Shown here one piece after another: positions 1 through 9,621 of a stretch of DNA of 44,310 bases. The notes beneath the pieces were generated by a model that saw only the letters and a program-made list of their open reading frames with translations, did not search any database and was not told the origin of the DNA. Origin of the DNA: Bacteroidales bacterium. Its GTDB lineage: Bacteria > Bacteroidota > Bacteroidia > Bacteroidales > NBLH01. Made by a program: the position numbers and the translations under genes. The stretch is from positions 1 to 44,310 of the forward strand of contig JAFGWC010000137.1 of the NCBI GenBank assembly GCA_016937695.1, written 5' to 3'. How positions within the stretch are numbered: position 1 is the first letter of the stretch; each line of letters begins with the position of its first letter.

Positions 1-3000
1 AAATCAGAAATAAAAGCAAAATTTAAATCGCTAATTAATATTAAAACCGACTTTGTATTTGAAATTCCATATAATACAAGCGAAAATAACGGTTTTATTG
101 TAGATATTGACAACACGCCTGTAGAAACAAGTTATGATTTTGAAACTGACAAAGCCAAAAATGAATTGTCGGATACAATTGCTTGGGCAAAACCGCTAAT
201 TATAAGCACAGACAAGCTTTCAAACAGCAGTGAAATGCTTAAACCTTTAATCAATTTCACTTATAATGACTATTTTGATAATATCTCGAAAAATTATAGA
301 AGTCCATTATACAAATCTACAGACGGATTAGACGCTTTACAACTTGCTTTATCGCCTATTTGTATTGCCAGAATTCAAAAATCAGTAATAGAATATATAT
401 TATCTGGAAATTTGGATTTTAATGCAAAAAAATGGCGTATTGCTGTAATTGAAAGAGATGTTCCTTGTGCTTTTCTCGCTTTTCAGGATTTGAAATTGTT
501 TTTTAATAATTTATTCTCGTTAAAAGAAGAATTAATTAGCTTTCCTGATGTTGAATTGATAATTTATAGAACTTCAGAATTTAAGAATACTAAATTGAAT
601 CAATTATATCAAGGCATTATTAAATCGTTTGATAATTTTGATGAGAATGATGAATTTGATTTAATTTTAGATGTGTCTGTTTTACAAAGAAGCTCTGTAA
701 AATGCAAGGAATATATCACAAAAGCTAAACATAAAGCAATAATTCGTTCGGTTACAAGCATAAATTCAAAAAGAAAATTGTTAACCGATAAATTTATAAA
801 ATACAACAGTTTAAAAAATATAAAATCTGATGCTGATAAAGATAAAAGAACTAGTGCTTTAAAATATTTTTTGAAAAATATATTTAGAAGAGAAAATTTC
901 TTATCAGGACAATTAGAAATAATAAATAATTCTTTAGCCGGAAAAAATACTTTAGGAATATTATCACCAAATAGCGGAAAATCAGTTGCTTATCAACTAT
1001 CTGCAATGTTGCAACCAGGCGTTTCTGTTGTTGTAAATCCAATAAATTCTGTTACTTCTTTTCAAAAGAAAATTTTAGAAAATGCCGGAATAGACTTTTA
1101 TGATTATGTAAATAACTCTCTGGAAAACAGCGAATTAGTGAATACTCATTTCGAAAATATTGAAAATTCTAATCCATTATTAATTTTTATTGCACCGGAA
1201 TTTTTAAGAACAAAAGATTTTAGAAATTTGATTTACAGAATGGACATTAACAAAACTGATTTTTCATATTTTATTGTTGATGAAGCACATTGTTTATCAG
1301 AATGGAGTCATGATTTTAGATTTGAGTATAATAAATTAGGAGAGATTGCCAACAAGCTTTTTAAATCGAAAAAACAAAATTTACCAACTGTAATTGCATT
1401 AACTTCAACTGCAAGTTATTCGGTAATTGAAGAAATAAAAGAAGAACTGTTTATTAAAGATGAAGATATAATTACAGTTAATGAAAATAATTTTGATATC
1501 GATTTTAATGTTATTGATGTAAGTAGCAATATAATAATGCCTTCAATGCAAATTGAACAAGTCAAAAATCTTGTTGGAAGCAGAAAACAAGTGCATTTTA
1601 ATTACCTTATCGAAGAATTATTTCCTGCCGGAAAATCAAACAATAAAAACAGCAGTCTTATTTATTGTCCAACAGCTTACGGAACATACGGAATTACTGA
1701 TAGTAATAATGATGGATTAGCCGATAAACTTATCAGTAATTTTGAAAATTTGAAAATTGGATGGTTTTTAGGAAGCACTGATGATAATACTGATAATGTT
1801 CCTATTGGCGACGCTTTTAAATCTGAAGAATATTATAATAAGTTTATTAACAGCAAGTTAGACATACTTCTTGCAACAAAAGCTTTTGGTGTTGGAATGA
1901 ATAAAACTGATATCAGAAATGTTATTTATTTTAATATGCCATGTTCTGTTGATGATTTTATTCAACAAACATACAGAGCAGGAAGAGACTCAAAAACTTC
2001 AAAATGTTATATATTTCATGATAAACAAGAAATGTCGGTTCCAAACGAAAATTATTTACATGAAAGATATGGTATTACTAAAACAAATATCGATAAATAC
2101 GTTTGTTACGAAGCATTATTAAAAAAATATAAAGGAAAAGAAAAAGATATTGCCGCAGCAATTGATTTGCTTACAGAAATTACCAGTAATAAAGAAAACC
2201 ATTTAGATTTAATTCAAGAAGCCGTTTTTAATGAATATAATTTAATTGTTAATATTAGCTTTCAGCCTGATAATCAGCCAACTAGCATTTATGTTAATTC
2301 AAACGAAAATTCTTATGGTTTTATAAATATCTCTGATTGGAGTTTACATAATGAATATTCAAATTTCGATTCTGCTGTAAGTCTTCAAATATTGTCTTTT
2401 GTAAACGATAAAATTAATAATATTTGTAAAAATAACTCTTCTGAAATAGTTAAATGCTTAACAAAAGAAATTCATCAGCAAAAAGTAAAAGGAATTGAAA
2501 CATATTTAAACGAATTAAAAATTGGTGAAGTTCAAGAAATAATAATTCCTTTTAAAAATAATGCAGTTATTGAAATAGAATCAATTCTTAAATCTAAAAT
2601 ATCAAAAACATTTAATAAAGCTTTAATTTGGAAAATATACGATAACACACATTCTTTAAATGAATTTATTAGCGAATTAAACCATATTAGTAATATTCAA
2701 AAAGACCCAAAAAAGCCACAGGTTAAAATGGCTGTTTCTAATTTATATTACAAAATAAGGCGAAAACAAGAAACTTTAAGTGCGATTTATAAATTGAGCA
2801 AACTTGGATTGGTTGAAGATTATGTGATTGATAATTATAAAAAGGAAGTAATTGTAAAGATTAAGAAAAAAAGCGATGAAATATATTTATTAAACATATA
2901 CAATTATATAAGTAAGTTTTTGCTAAATGATAAATTTGAAGAAATTAAAAGTAACGAGAAAAATATTAACGGAAGTACAATTGAGAAAGCAATTAAAATA

Positions 3001-3612
3001 TACACCGAATTTATTTTTGATTTTATTGTTAAAGATAAATTTAATTCGATAGAATTATTAGATAAATTAATTTACGATATTCAAAAACTTAACGAAAACG
3101 GGAAAAAATTTGAAGCAAATAAATTATTTAAAGACTATTTAAGTTCTTATTTTTCAGCTAAATACACAAACAAAGAATTTTCTTCATTAATAAATGCAAA
3201 AGCATTAAATCAAGAAAATCAAGATTTTGAAACATTAAAATCATATATAATAAACACATCATTTTACAAAGAAAATTGGTTGCATTTGCTTAATTCAACA
3301 AGAAAAATTGCACAAACAAATCCAAACCATTTTATTTCGTTATTGCTAAATGCATATTCAGAATTAATGGTTGGTGAAAATAATGATGAAAACATCAATT
3401 TTGCACTAGACCAAATAGCACGTGGATTTATCAGAATGCGACAATCAAAAAACATAAATATTGAACAATATAGTTCAAATATTAAATTATTTTTAGACTA
3501 TTTATATCAGAATAAAAGTGATATAAAAGAGCATTATGAAGAAATAATGGAATTGCGGATGCACTATATTTGGCTTAAAGATTTTAATAAAAAATATTTA
3601 GTTGCCAATTAA
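1..3612 (+). CDS. RecQ-like superfamily 2 DNA helicase, very large, 5' end outside the window
   Basis: The reading frame is open from base 1, so the gene begins upstream; a TTG at 166 is internal, not a start. About 1203 codons are visible. A RecQ-type helicase core is clear: a Q-motif-like FLSGQ followed by a P-loop NSGKS near codons 324-327, a DEAH box at 1279-1290 continuing as CLSEW..DFRFEY (the RecQ aromatic-rich loop), TSTAS (motif III), [11 protein letters not shown] (motif V) and QQTYRAGRD near 1963-1989 (motif VI). These predict ATP-driven 3'-5' DNA unwinding. A segment near codon 145 ([11 protein letters not shown]) and the roughly 530 residues after motif VI match no domain I can name; no RQC zinc cysteines or HRDC domain are evident. 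At over 1200 residues it is about twice housekeeping RecQ, so an accessory role, for example phage defence, is plausible. The helicase call is firm; the role is inferred. Confidence 0.88.
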   Translation, partial: KSEIKAKFKSLINIKTDFVFEIPYNTSENNGFIVDIDNTPVETSYDFETDKAKNELSDTIAWAKPLIISTDKLSNSSEMLKPLINFTYNDYFDNISKNYRSPLYKSTDGLDALQLALSPICIARIQKSVIEYILSGNLDFNAKKWRIAVIERDVPCAFLAFQDLKLFFNNLFSLKEELISFPDVELIIYRTSEFKNTKLNQLYQGIIKSFDNFDENDEFDLILDVSVLQRSSVKCKEYITKAKHKAIIRSVTSINSKRKLLTDKFIKYNSLKNIKSDADKDKRTSALKYFLKNIFRRENFLSGQLEIINNSLAGKNTLGILSPNSGKSVAYQLSAMLQPGVSVVVNPINSVTSFQKKILENAGIDFYDYVNNSLENSELVNTHFENIENSNPLLIFIAPEFLRTKDFRNLIYRMDINKTDFSYFIVDEAHCLSEWSHDFRFEYNKLGEIANKLFKSKKQNLPTVIALTSTASYSVIEEIKEELFIKDEDIITVNENNFDIDFNVIDVSSNIIMPSMQIEQVKNLVGSRKQVHFNYLIEELFPAGKSNNKNSSLIYCPTAYGTYGITDSNNDGLADKLISNFENLKIGWFLGSTDDNTDNVPIGDAFKSEEYYNKFINSKLDILLATKAFGVGMNKTDIRNVIYFNMPCSVDDFIQQTYRAGRDSKTSKCYIFHDKQEMSVPNENYLHERYGITKTNIDKYVCYEALLKKYKGKEKDIAAAIDLLTEITSNKENHLDLIQEAVFNEYNLIVNISFQPDNQPTSIYVNSNENSYGFINISDWSLHNEYSNFDSAVSLQILSFVNDKINNICKNNSSEIVKCLTKEIHQQKVKGIETYLNELKIGEVQEIIIPFKNNAVIEIESILKSKISKTFNKALIWKIYDNTHSLNEFISELNHISNIQKDPKKPQVKMAVSNLYYKIRRKQETLSAIYKLSKLGLVEDYVIDNYKKEVIVKIKKKSDEIYLLNIYNYISKFLLNDKFEEIKSNEKNINGSTIEKAIKIYTEFIFDFIVKDKFNSIELLDKLIYDIQKLNENGKKFEANKLFKDYLSSYFSAKYTNKEFSSLINAKALNQENQDFETLKSYIINTSFYKENWLHLLNSTRKIAQTNPNHFISLLLNAYSELMVGENNDENINFALDQIARGFIRMRQSKNINIEQYSSNIKLFLDYLYQNKSDIKEHYEEIMELRMHYIWLKDFNKKYLVAN

Positions 3613-3674
3613 AATATTAAATTAATAAAAGCGTAATGTGCTTAAAATTAACCACTTAAACATTATATTTAGGT

Positions 3675-4397
3675 ATGAACGATAAAATCAACAATGAACT
3701 GGTAAAAATTCAGGATGAATTAAGTTCTTTAGATACAGCAGTAAAACAAATAGAAAAAGCCGAAACTGTAGCAAGTAATGTAATTAAAACTATAAGCGAG
3801 CTGCAAGGAAAATATAGTAATCATCTTGATTTTATTCAAAAGCAAGTTAGTGAATTGCTCGCTAAAAACGAAATTCAGTCAGAAGACAGATTAAACCAAC
3901 TTTCAGAAAGCTTTAAAAAACAAGCTGAAGAAATGAGCAATGTTTTTTCAGAATATCATAAAACTACCGTTTCTGCGCAAAATCAGAATAATGATATTTT
4001 AAAACGTAGTTTAGATAAAACCGATTCGCAGATTTATCAAATAAGCGCTTCGCACAGCAAACAAATTGATGAGGTTAATGGATTGATAACCAAATATTTA
4101 GATTTAGCACAAGCAACAGCAGAATTAAATCAAGACATTACAAATATTGATTTTCCTGTTAGATTGCAAAACCTCGAAAGTGCAGCAAAACAGCTTAATC
4201 AAGTTCAAGTTGAGCTAAATAACGATTTTTTGTCAATTGATACAAAAACTGACGAAATATTAAAAAAAATAAAAAAACAAAATAGAAAATCTACAACAAT
4301 AATGATTTTTGCAATACTTATTTTTATTGCTGTTGCAGGAATTGGTTTAGATGTTTTGTTGAAATATTTTCCTGATATGCTAAGTTTTTTAAAATAA
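3675..4397 (+). CDS. Coiled-coil protein with C-terminal membrane anchor, unknown function
   Basis: 240 residues. The first about 200 are rich in Glu, Gln, Lys, Asn and Ser with spaced Leu/Ile, as expected for long coiled coils, and have no signal peptide. A basic stretch (KKIKKQNRK) precedes one hydrophobic helix at about residues 207-229, followed by a short tail. This suggests a tail-anchored protein with its helical bulk in the cytoplasm. It starts 62 bases after the helicase stop and is followed 18 bases later by the MazG-like gene, so co-transcription is likely. I do not recognise the family. In the operon it could be a membrane tether or sensor for the helicase, but that is inference. 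Confidence 0.75.
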   Translation: MNDKINNELVKIQDELSSLDTAVKQIEKAETVASNVIKTISELQGKYSNHLDFIQKQVSELLAKNEIQSEDRLNQLSESFKKQAEEMSNVFSEYHKTTVSAQNQNNDILKRSLDKTDSQIYQISASHSKQIDEVNGLITKYLDLAQATAELNQDITNIDFPVRLQNLESAAKQLNQVQVELNNDFLSIDTKTDEILKKIKKQNRKSTTIMIFAILIFIAVAGIGLDVLLKYFPDMLSFLK

Positions 4398-4415
4398 ATA
4401 ACATTTAATTTAAAA

Positions 4416-4754
4416 ATGGCCTTATTAAAACTTAAAAAAAATCCGCAATTAAAAGATTATCAGGAATATATAAAACAAATTACTATTGAAAGAGGCTGGA
4501 ATAAAAACTCGCCTCTCGAAATATTTTTGCTTTTTAGCGAAGAAATTGGCGAATTTGCAAAAGCAATTCGAAACAGAATAGAATTATACCACGAACAAGG
4601 AAAAAAGATTAATCCAAACGAACTTGAAGAAGAAATTGCTGATGTTTTTAGCTATTTAATCGATTTAGCTAATGTTTTTGATATAGATTTAGAAACAGCA
4701 TTCAGAAAAAAAGAAGAAAAAAACGCAAACAGAGTTTGGAAAAATAATGAATAA
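4416..4754 (+). CDS. MazG-like nucleotide pyrophosphohydrolase
   Basis: 112 residues, the size of a single-domain MazG-like all-alpha NTP pyrophosphatase. The metal-binding signature is present: EEIGE at residues 42-46 and ExxD at 73-76 within EEEIADV, followed by a basic segment (FRKKEEKNANRVW) where family members bind the nucleotide phosphates. These enzymes hydrolyse (d)NTPs to NMP and pyrophosphate and serve in pool cleaning or stress responses. It is the last gene of the three-gene + strand cluster. Pairing with a large helicase and a membrane coiled-coil protein is not a housekeeping arrangement and hints at nucleotide-pool manipulation during phage attack. The family call is strong; substrate and role are unknown. 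Confidence 0.85.
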   Translation: MALLKLKKNPQLKDYQEYIKQITIERGWNKNSPLEIFLLFSEEIGEFAKAIRNRIELYHEQGKKINPNELEEEIADVFSYLIDLANVFDIDLETAFRKKEEKNANRVWKNNE

Positions 4755-4799
4755 TTAACATTTCTGATTTTTTTTCCTTTATGCTAAATTTGAAATCTT

Positions 4800-4807
4800 T
4801 ATATTTG
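4800..4807 (+). promoter_or_regulatory. Candidate -7 promoter element for purB
   Basis: TATATTTG matches the Bacteroidota -7 consensus TAnnTTTG and lies 16 bases before the purB ATG. No TTTG -33 element is found at the usual 19-21 base spacing, so this is only a candidate. Confidence 0.3.
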
Positions 4808-4823
4808 TTAAAATTTTTAAAAA

Positions 4824-6167
4824 ATGGATTTAAACAGTTTAACAGCAATTTCACCTATTGATGGTCGTTATAGAAGCAAATCAGAAATACTTGCAGATTA
4901 TTTTTCTGAATATGCTTTAATCAAATACAGAATTTTAATTGAAGTTGAGTATTTTATTGCTTTGTGCGAACTTCCAATTAAGCAATTAAAAGATTTTGAT
5001 AAAAAAAATTATAAAGCTTTAAGGCAAATTTATCAAAGTTTTAATATTGAAGATGCTAAAAGAATAAAAGAAATTGAAAAAACTACAAATCACGATGTAA
5101 AAGCGGTTGAATATTTTCTAAAAGAAAAATTCGATTTGCTAAAAATATCAAATTTTAAAGAGCTTATTCATTTTGGTTTAACATCACAAGATATCAATAA
5201 TACAGCAGTTCCATACTCTTTGCAAGAAGCAATGAGCTATATCTATTATCCTATTATTGACAGACTTATAATAAAATTAAGCGAGCTTGCCGAAGAATGG
5301 AAAGATATTCCAATGCTTGCCAGAACACATGGACAGCCTGCTTCTCCAACTCGTTTGGGAAAAGAAATTGATGTTTTTATTGAGAGAATTCAAAAACAAA
5401 TCGGACTTTTAAGATTTATACCATATTCTGCTAAATTTGGTGGAGCAACCGGCAATTTTAACGCTCATAATGTTGCATATCCAAATATTAACTGGGCAGA
5501 ATTTGCAAATTCGTTTGTAAATCATGTTTTAAATTTAGATCGTTCGCAAACTACAACACAAATTGAACATTACGATAATTTGGCTGCAATGTTTGACGGA
5601 ATTAAGCGAATAAATACAATTTTGCTTGATTTATCTAAAGATTTTTGGACATATGTTTCCATGGATTACTTTAAACAAAAGATTAAAAAAGGCGAAGTTG
5701 GTTCGTCTGCAATGCCTCATAAAGTAAATCCTATTGATTTTGAAAACGCCGAAGGAAATCTTGGAATGGCAAATGCTATTCTCGAACATTTATCGGCAAA
5801 ACTTCCAATTTCTCGTTTACAAAGAGATTTAACCGATTCTACAGTTCTCCGAAATATTGGAGTTCCTTTTGCACATTCATTAATTGCTTTTGAATCTTTA
5901 ATTAAAGGTTTAGATAAACTTGTATTAAATAAAATTGCAATTGATAATGATTTATCAAGAAATTGGGCTGTTGTGGCTGAAGCTATTCAAACAATATTAC
6001 GCAGAGAGAATTATCCGAATCCTTACGAAGCTTTAAAAGAGCTAACTAGAACAAACGAAACAATTGATAAAGAATCAATATCCAAATTTATTGATAAACT
6101 TGATGTTAGCGAAGAAATTAAACAAGAGTTAAAGAAAATTACACCTGAAAATTATGTAGGAATATAA
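4824..6167 (+). CDS. purB: Adenylosuccinate lyase
   Basis: 447 residues, close to the E. coli-type PurB length of about 456. It cleaves SAICAR to AICAR and adenylosuccinate to AMP, releasing fumarate in both cases, in cytosolic purine synthesis. The N-terminus carries LTAISPIDGRY, typical of this subfamily. The general acid/base region ARTHGQPASPT places a His at about residue 169. The fumarase/aspartase-superfamily signature SSAMPHKVNPIDFENAEGN starts at residue 294 and holds the catalytic mobile-loop serine. The start is the first ATG after the AT-rich leader. It stands alone on the + strand, with the gene after it convergent. Confidence 0.97.
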   Translation: MDLNSLTAISPIDGRYRSKSEILADYFSEYALIKYRILIEVEYFIALCELPIKQLKDFDKKNYKALRQIYQSFNIEDAKRIKEIEKTTNHDVKAVEYFLKEKFDLLKISNFKELIHFGLTSQDINNTAVPYSLQEAMSYIYYPIIDRLIIKLSELAEEWKDIPMLARTHGQPASPTRLGKEIDVFIERIQKQIGLLRFIPYSAKFGGATGNFNAHNVAYPNINWAEFANSFVNHVLNLDRSQTTTQIEHYDNLAAMFDGIKRINTILLDLSKDFWTYVSMDYFKQKIKKGEVGSSAMPHKVNPIDFENAEGNLGMANAILEHLSAKLPISRLQRDLTDSTVLRNIGVPFAHSLIAFESLIKGLDKLVLNKIAIDNDLSRNWAVVAEAIQTILRRENYPNPYEALKELTRTNETIDKESISKFIDKLDVSEEIKQELKKITPENYVGI

Positions 6168-6177
6168 TATTAGAAAT

Positions 6178-6199
6178 ATTGTTAAATTAAACAATTTTA
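6178..6199 (+). terminator. Weak hairpin between the convergent purB and glycosyltransferase genes
   Basis: ATTGTT (6178-6183) pairs with AACAAT (6190-6195) across a 6-base loop and is followed by TTTTAT. The stem is only 6 bp and AT-rich, and overlaps the 3' end of the opposing gene. It is a plausible but weak terminator for purB. Confidence 0.3.
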
Positions 6200-7056
6200 T
6201 AATTTTTATATCCAATTTCAATACCTGTGAGTTTTTTATACAAATTCTTTAATTTATATTTAAAACGTATATTATTTAGCGAAATATCATATTCAAAAGT
6301 CCAGTTTTTTTTAGAAATTAAATCTTGCATTACTTTTGGATGAGTTCCTTCAAATAAGGCTAAAGCGTCAATTTCAGAATAGTCAAAACCATCTAAAAGT
6401 TTTGTAGCTTCTATTTTTTTGTCATCATTAGACCAAAACTTTCTCGAATCGTTTCTTTTTTCACTCTGCGTTCTTGGGTCTTTTACCCAGCCATAATGAT
6501 ACATATATGCTTCAATAGGTTTTACATTAAGTTTTTTATTTTCATCTTTTCTAAAACCTTGAGCATCGCGGTATGAATAAATTTTTTTGTTGTTTTTAAC
6601 AACTCTTATTTCGTGTGGATACCATTTTGCAGAACTTCCAACATAATCGTATGAGCCATAAAAATGAAGATATTTGAAAAGTAAACCATCAACGTTGTTA
6701 TCGTCTTTCCACTTTTGCATTGCTTCTTTAATTGTTGGCAAATATTTTTCATGAACAACTTCGTCGCCTTGAATATAAAAAGCCCAATCGCTTTCATCAG
6801 CAATAGCTTGAAATGCTTTATCTGTTTCAACAGCAAGCACTTTGCCTCCTTCTCTTAGGCTTTCGTCCCAAACGGTTTCAATTATTTTAATTTTATCTGG
6901 ATTTATCGATTTAATTAATTCTAAAGTTTCATCATCCGAGTTTCCAACAGCAACATAAAAATCATCGCAAATTGGCAAAATAGATTCTATTGCTTCAACA
7001 ATTGGGAAACCATATTTAATTGCATTTTTGATAAATGAAAAACCGCTAACTTTCAT
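6187..7056 (-). CDS. Family 2-like glycosyltransferase
   Basis: 289 residues, soluble, no signal peptide. The N-terminus reads as a GT-A fold: a first strand (VSGFSFIKNA), then CDDFYVAVGNSDDET, which resembles the nucleotide-sugar-binding VDxSxDxT region of GT2 enzymes. WAFYIQGDEV near residue 95 sits where the metal-binding DxD-like motif is expected. The C-terminal half (HEIRVVKN, YMYHYGWVKDP) resembles Bacteroidota proteins annotated as glycosyltransferases. Donor and acceptor are unknown. It starts 9 bases after the stop of the upstream membrane protein gene (7066-7584), so the two are probably one operon. An envelope-glycan role is inferred. Confidence 0.75.
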   Translation of the reverse strand: MKVSGFSFIKNAIKYGFPIVEAIESILPICDDFYVAVGNSDDETLELIKSINPDKIKIIETVWDESLREGGKVLAVETDKAFQAIADESDWAFYIQGDEVVHEKYLPTIKEAMQKWKDDNNVDGLLFKYLHFYGSYDYVGSSAKWYPHEIRVVKNNKKIYSYRDAQGFRKDENKKLNVKPIEAYMYHYGWVKDPRTQSEKRNDSRKFWSNDDKKIEATKLLDGFDYSEIDALALFEGTHPKVMQDLISKKNWTFEYDISLNNIRFKYKLKNLYKKLTGIEIGYKNYKIV

Positions 7057-7065
7057 TTTTGTAAA

Positions 7066-7584
7066 TTAATTTAAATTGTTTTTTATTGATTGATTTACTT
7101 TGTCAAAGCCTTCATTATAAAGTCTTTGAATAAGGTCAGATGTTATTGATTCTTTAAACGAATAATAAAAATTATCTTCATCTTCAGCTTTTAGCTGATT
7201 GATTTTTAAATCTCTATTGTATAAAGCTTCAGATATAACAATCGAATTTTCAAAAAATATAGAATTATAATCGATCTTGATTTTATTTTGACCGCTTAAT
7301 TTTATTACTGTATAAATACTTTTAATTTCGGGTTTTAGAATTGTAAAACTTAAATCAACCAGTTTTTCAATTTCATTATTATAATTATCTGATGTTAAAA
7401 AAATATTTTCAACATTTTTTTTCAAAAAAGCTTCGTATTTTTTATCAATTTTCTTAAAAAGCATTTTTACTTTACTAGTGCTGATAAAATTCTTTTTTTT
7501 GCCAAAAATATTAACCAGCAAAATATAGATTAATACAATTAATAAAATAAAAACGAAGAATTCGGAAAAAATTCTCATAATCAA
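7066..7584 (-). CDS. Membrane-anchored protein of unknown function
   Basis: 172 residues. Residues about 8-28 form one strongly hydrophobic helix, followed by a basic stretch (GKKKNF), so the remaining soluble alpha/beta-looking part is probably cytoplasmic. It contains many Lys, Asn and Ile and no cysteines or recognisable catalytic motif. Two Met codons (residues 1 and 3) are possible starts. It precedes the family-2-like glycosyltransferase by 9 bases and is likely co-transcribed with it. I do not recognise the family. Confidence 0.65.
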   Translation of the reverse strand: MIMRIFSEFFVFILLIVLIYILLVNIFGKKKNFISTSKVKMLFKKIDKKYEAFLKKNVENIFLTSDNYNNEIEKLVDLSFTILKPEIKSIYTVIKLSGQNKIKIDYNSIFFENSIVISEALYNRDLKINQLKAEDEDNFYYSFKESITSDLIQRLYNEGFDKVNQSIKNNLN

Positions 7585-7643
7585 TATTTTTTTAATGGAT
7601 AATTCAATGAATGTTTATACTTTTGGACATTAAAATTAAAAAA

Positions 7644-7651
7644 CAAATATA
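7644..7651 (-). promoter_or_regulatory. Candidate -7 promoter element for the membrane protein / glycosyltransferase pair
   Basis: On the minus strand this reads TATATTTG, matching TAnnTTTG, 60 bases before the start at 7584. No -33 TTTG is found at the usual spacing. Confidence 0.35.
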
Positions 7652-7659
7652 GAAATAAT

Positions 7660-7685
7660 AATTAGTAACTGGTAATTAGTAATTC
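7660..7685. repeat. AT-rich repeat, copy 1 of an intergenic sequence shared with 14992-15017
   Basis: This stretch consists of AATTAGTAACTGG followed by TAATTAGTAATT. It is nearly the same as bases 14992-15017, differing by one inserted base, and shares an uninterrupted 17-base core (ACTGGTAATTAGTAATT). It lies between divergent genes. It may be a trace of a small interspersed element. Confidence 0.45.
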
Positions 7686-7721
7686 GTAATTTATTAGGTA
7701 AGTTTTTTATCACAGAAACTT

Positions 7722-7791
7722 AAACTAATAGAATTAAACTAATGAACTAATGAACTAATGAACTAATGAACTAATATACTAATAAACTATT
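7722..7791. repeat. Tandem array of an 8-base unit (GAACTAAT) upstream of the ABC exporter
   Basis: Four exact consecutive copies of GAACTAAT run from 7744 to 7775. They are flanked by degenerate copies: AAACTAAT at 7722 and 7736, and ATACTAAT and AAACTATT afterwards. The array ends about 10 bases before the exporter ATG, where its promoter or leader must lie. Slippage in copy number could vary promoter spacing. The rest of 7585-7800 holds no gene. Confidence 0.85.
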
Positions 7792-7800
7792 ATTTATATT

Positions 7801-9621
7801 ATGAGAGATTTTTTAAAAGTCTTAATTCCTTACATTTTACCATATAAGTTGCAGGCATTTTTAAATATTGCATTTAATATTTTAGCCTCAATATTTTCAT
7901 TATTTTCTTTAGTAATGATAATTCCTTTTTTAGGAATTTTATTTGATCCTGAAAAGCTAGTTACGATAAAACCTGCTTTTGAATATAGCTCCGAATATCT
8001 ATTAAATAATTTTTATTATTTCGTAAGCCAAATAATTATAGATAGTGGACAAGAAAAAGCATTGTTAGTTGTAATTGTTTTTATTTTGTTAATGATTTTT
8101 TTGAAAAACTTTTTCTCTTATTTTGCCAATTTTTTTATGGCACCACTTAGAAATGGTATTGTAAAAGATATTAGGAATAAGATTTTTGGAAAAATACTAA
8201 ACTTACATATTGGTTACTTTTCGGAAGAAAAAAAAGGAGATATTATTTCACGTATGACTACTGATGTTCAAGAATTTGAATGGTCTGCTATGTCGTCAAT
8301 TGAAATGTTTTTCAGAGATCCAATATTAATTATTATTTTCTTTTCATCTCTGATTTTTATTAGTCCCGGACTTACACTTCTTATAATAGTTTTGCTTCCT
8401 TTAAGCGGTATTATCATTGGACGAATTGGTAAAAGCTTGAGAAAAAAATCTACAGAAGTTAGATCACGAATGGGAACTTTATTGTCAATAATGGAAGAAA
8501 CTATTGGCGGATTAAGAATTATTAAAGCATTTATTGCAGAAAAAAAAGTTGCAGATAAATTTCAAACAGAAAATAGCAAATACACAAAAGTTGTTACAAA
8601 TGTATTTAGAAGAGAATATTTAGCATCACCATTAAGCGAATTTCTTGGCGTTTTAACATTAATGATTGTAATGTATTATGGCGCAGCTATTGTTTTAAAA
8701 GAAGAAAGTTCTCTATCGCCAGAATTATTTATGGGATATATTGGAATATTTTCTCAAGTAATTAATCCGGCAAAAGCCTTAACTACAGCATATTATAAAA
8801 TACAAAAAGGTCTGGCAGCAAGCGATAGAATTAACAGTATTATTGATACAGAAATTGAAATAATTGATAAAGAAAATGCGGTTGAAATTAAGGATTTTAA
8901 ATCAGAAATTGAATTTACAAATGTAGGTTTTAAGTATATTGAAGCTGATGTTTTAAAAGATATTAATATTAAAATACAAAAGGGTAAATCAATTGCACTT
9001 GTTGGGCAATCCGGTTCAGGAAAATCTACTTTAGTTGATTTATTACCAAGGTTTTATGATGTTAAAGAAGGCGATATTAAAATTGACGGAATTTCTATAA
9101 AGGATTATAAAATTAAAAGTTTACGCTCATTAATGGGAAATGTAAATCAGGAATCAATTTTATTTAACGATACAATTTTTAATAATATAGCTTTTGGAGT
9201 TGCTAATGCCACAGAAGAACAAGTTATTGCAGCAGCTAAAGTTGCTAATGCTCACGATTTTATAATGGAAGCAGATGATGGCTATCAAACAAACATTGGC
9301 GACAGAGGCGGTAAACTTTCTGGCGGACAAAGACAAAGATTAAGCATAGCTCGTGCTGTATTAAAAAACCCGCCGATTTTAATTCTAGATGAAGCTACAT
9401 CGGCATTAGACACTGAGTCTGAACGACTTGTACAAGATGCTTTAACAAATTTGATGAAAAACAGAACTTCAATTGTAATTGCTCACAGGCTTTCTACAAT
9501 AAAAGGTGCTGATGAAATTTGTGTAATGCACGAAGGCAAAATTGTTGAAAGAGGAAATCATGAGGAGTTAATAAAATTGAACGGCTATTTCAAAAAACTT
9601 CATGATTTACAAATGTTTTAG
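7801..9621 (+). CDS. MsbA-like ABC exporter, fused permease and ATPase
   Basis: 606 residues with the half-transporter layout. About six transmembrane helices lie in residues 1-320 and the nucleotide-binding domain in 355-606. Walker A GQSGSGKST is at 402-410, the LSGGQ signature at 506-510 and Walker B ILILDEATSALD with D530/E531, followed by the IVIAHRLSTIK switch-histidine region. The length and domain order match MsbA/type IV exporters that flip lipid A-core or other lipids at the inner membrane; drug or peptide export is also possible. It probably works as a homodimer. It is transcribed alone, preceded by a tandem 8-mer array and ended by a good hairpin. Its stop overlaps the stop of the convergent gene. 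Confidence 0.92.
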   Translation: MRDFLKVLIPYILPYKLQAFLNIAFNILASIFSLFSLVMIIPFLGILFDPEKLVTIKPAFEYSSEYLLNNFYYFVSQIIIDSGQEKALLVVIVFILLMIFLKNFFSYFANFFMAPLRNGIVKDIRNKIFGKILNLHIGYFSEEKKGDIISRMTTDVQEFEWSAMSSIEMFFRDPILIIIFFSSLIFISPGLTLLIIVLLPLSGIIIGRIGKSLRKKSTEVRSRMGTLLSIMEETIGGLRIIKAFIAEKKVADKFQTENSKYTKVVTNVFRREYLASPLSEFLGVLTLMIVMYYGAAIVLKEESSLSPELFMGYIGIFSQVINPAKALTTAYYKIQKGLAASDRINSIIDTEIEIIDKENAVEIKDFKSEIEFTNVGFKYIEADVLKDINIKIQKGKSIALVGQSGSGKSTLVDLLPRFYDVKEGDIKIDGISIKDYKIKSLRSLMGNVNQESILFNDTIFNNIAFGVANATEEQVIAAAKVANAHDFIMEADDGYQTNIGDRGGKLSGGQRQRLSIARAVLKNPPILILDEATSALDTESERLVQDALTNLMKNRTSIVIAHRLSTIKGADEICVMHEGKIVERGNHEELIKLNGYFKKLHDLQMF

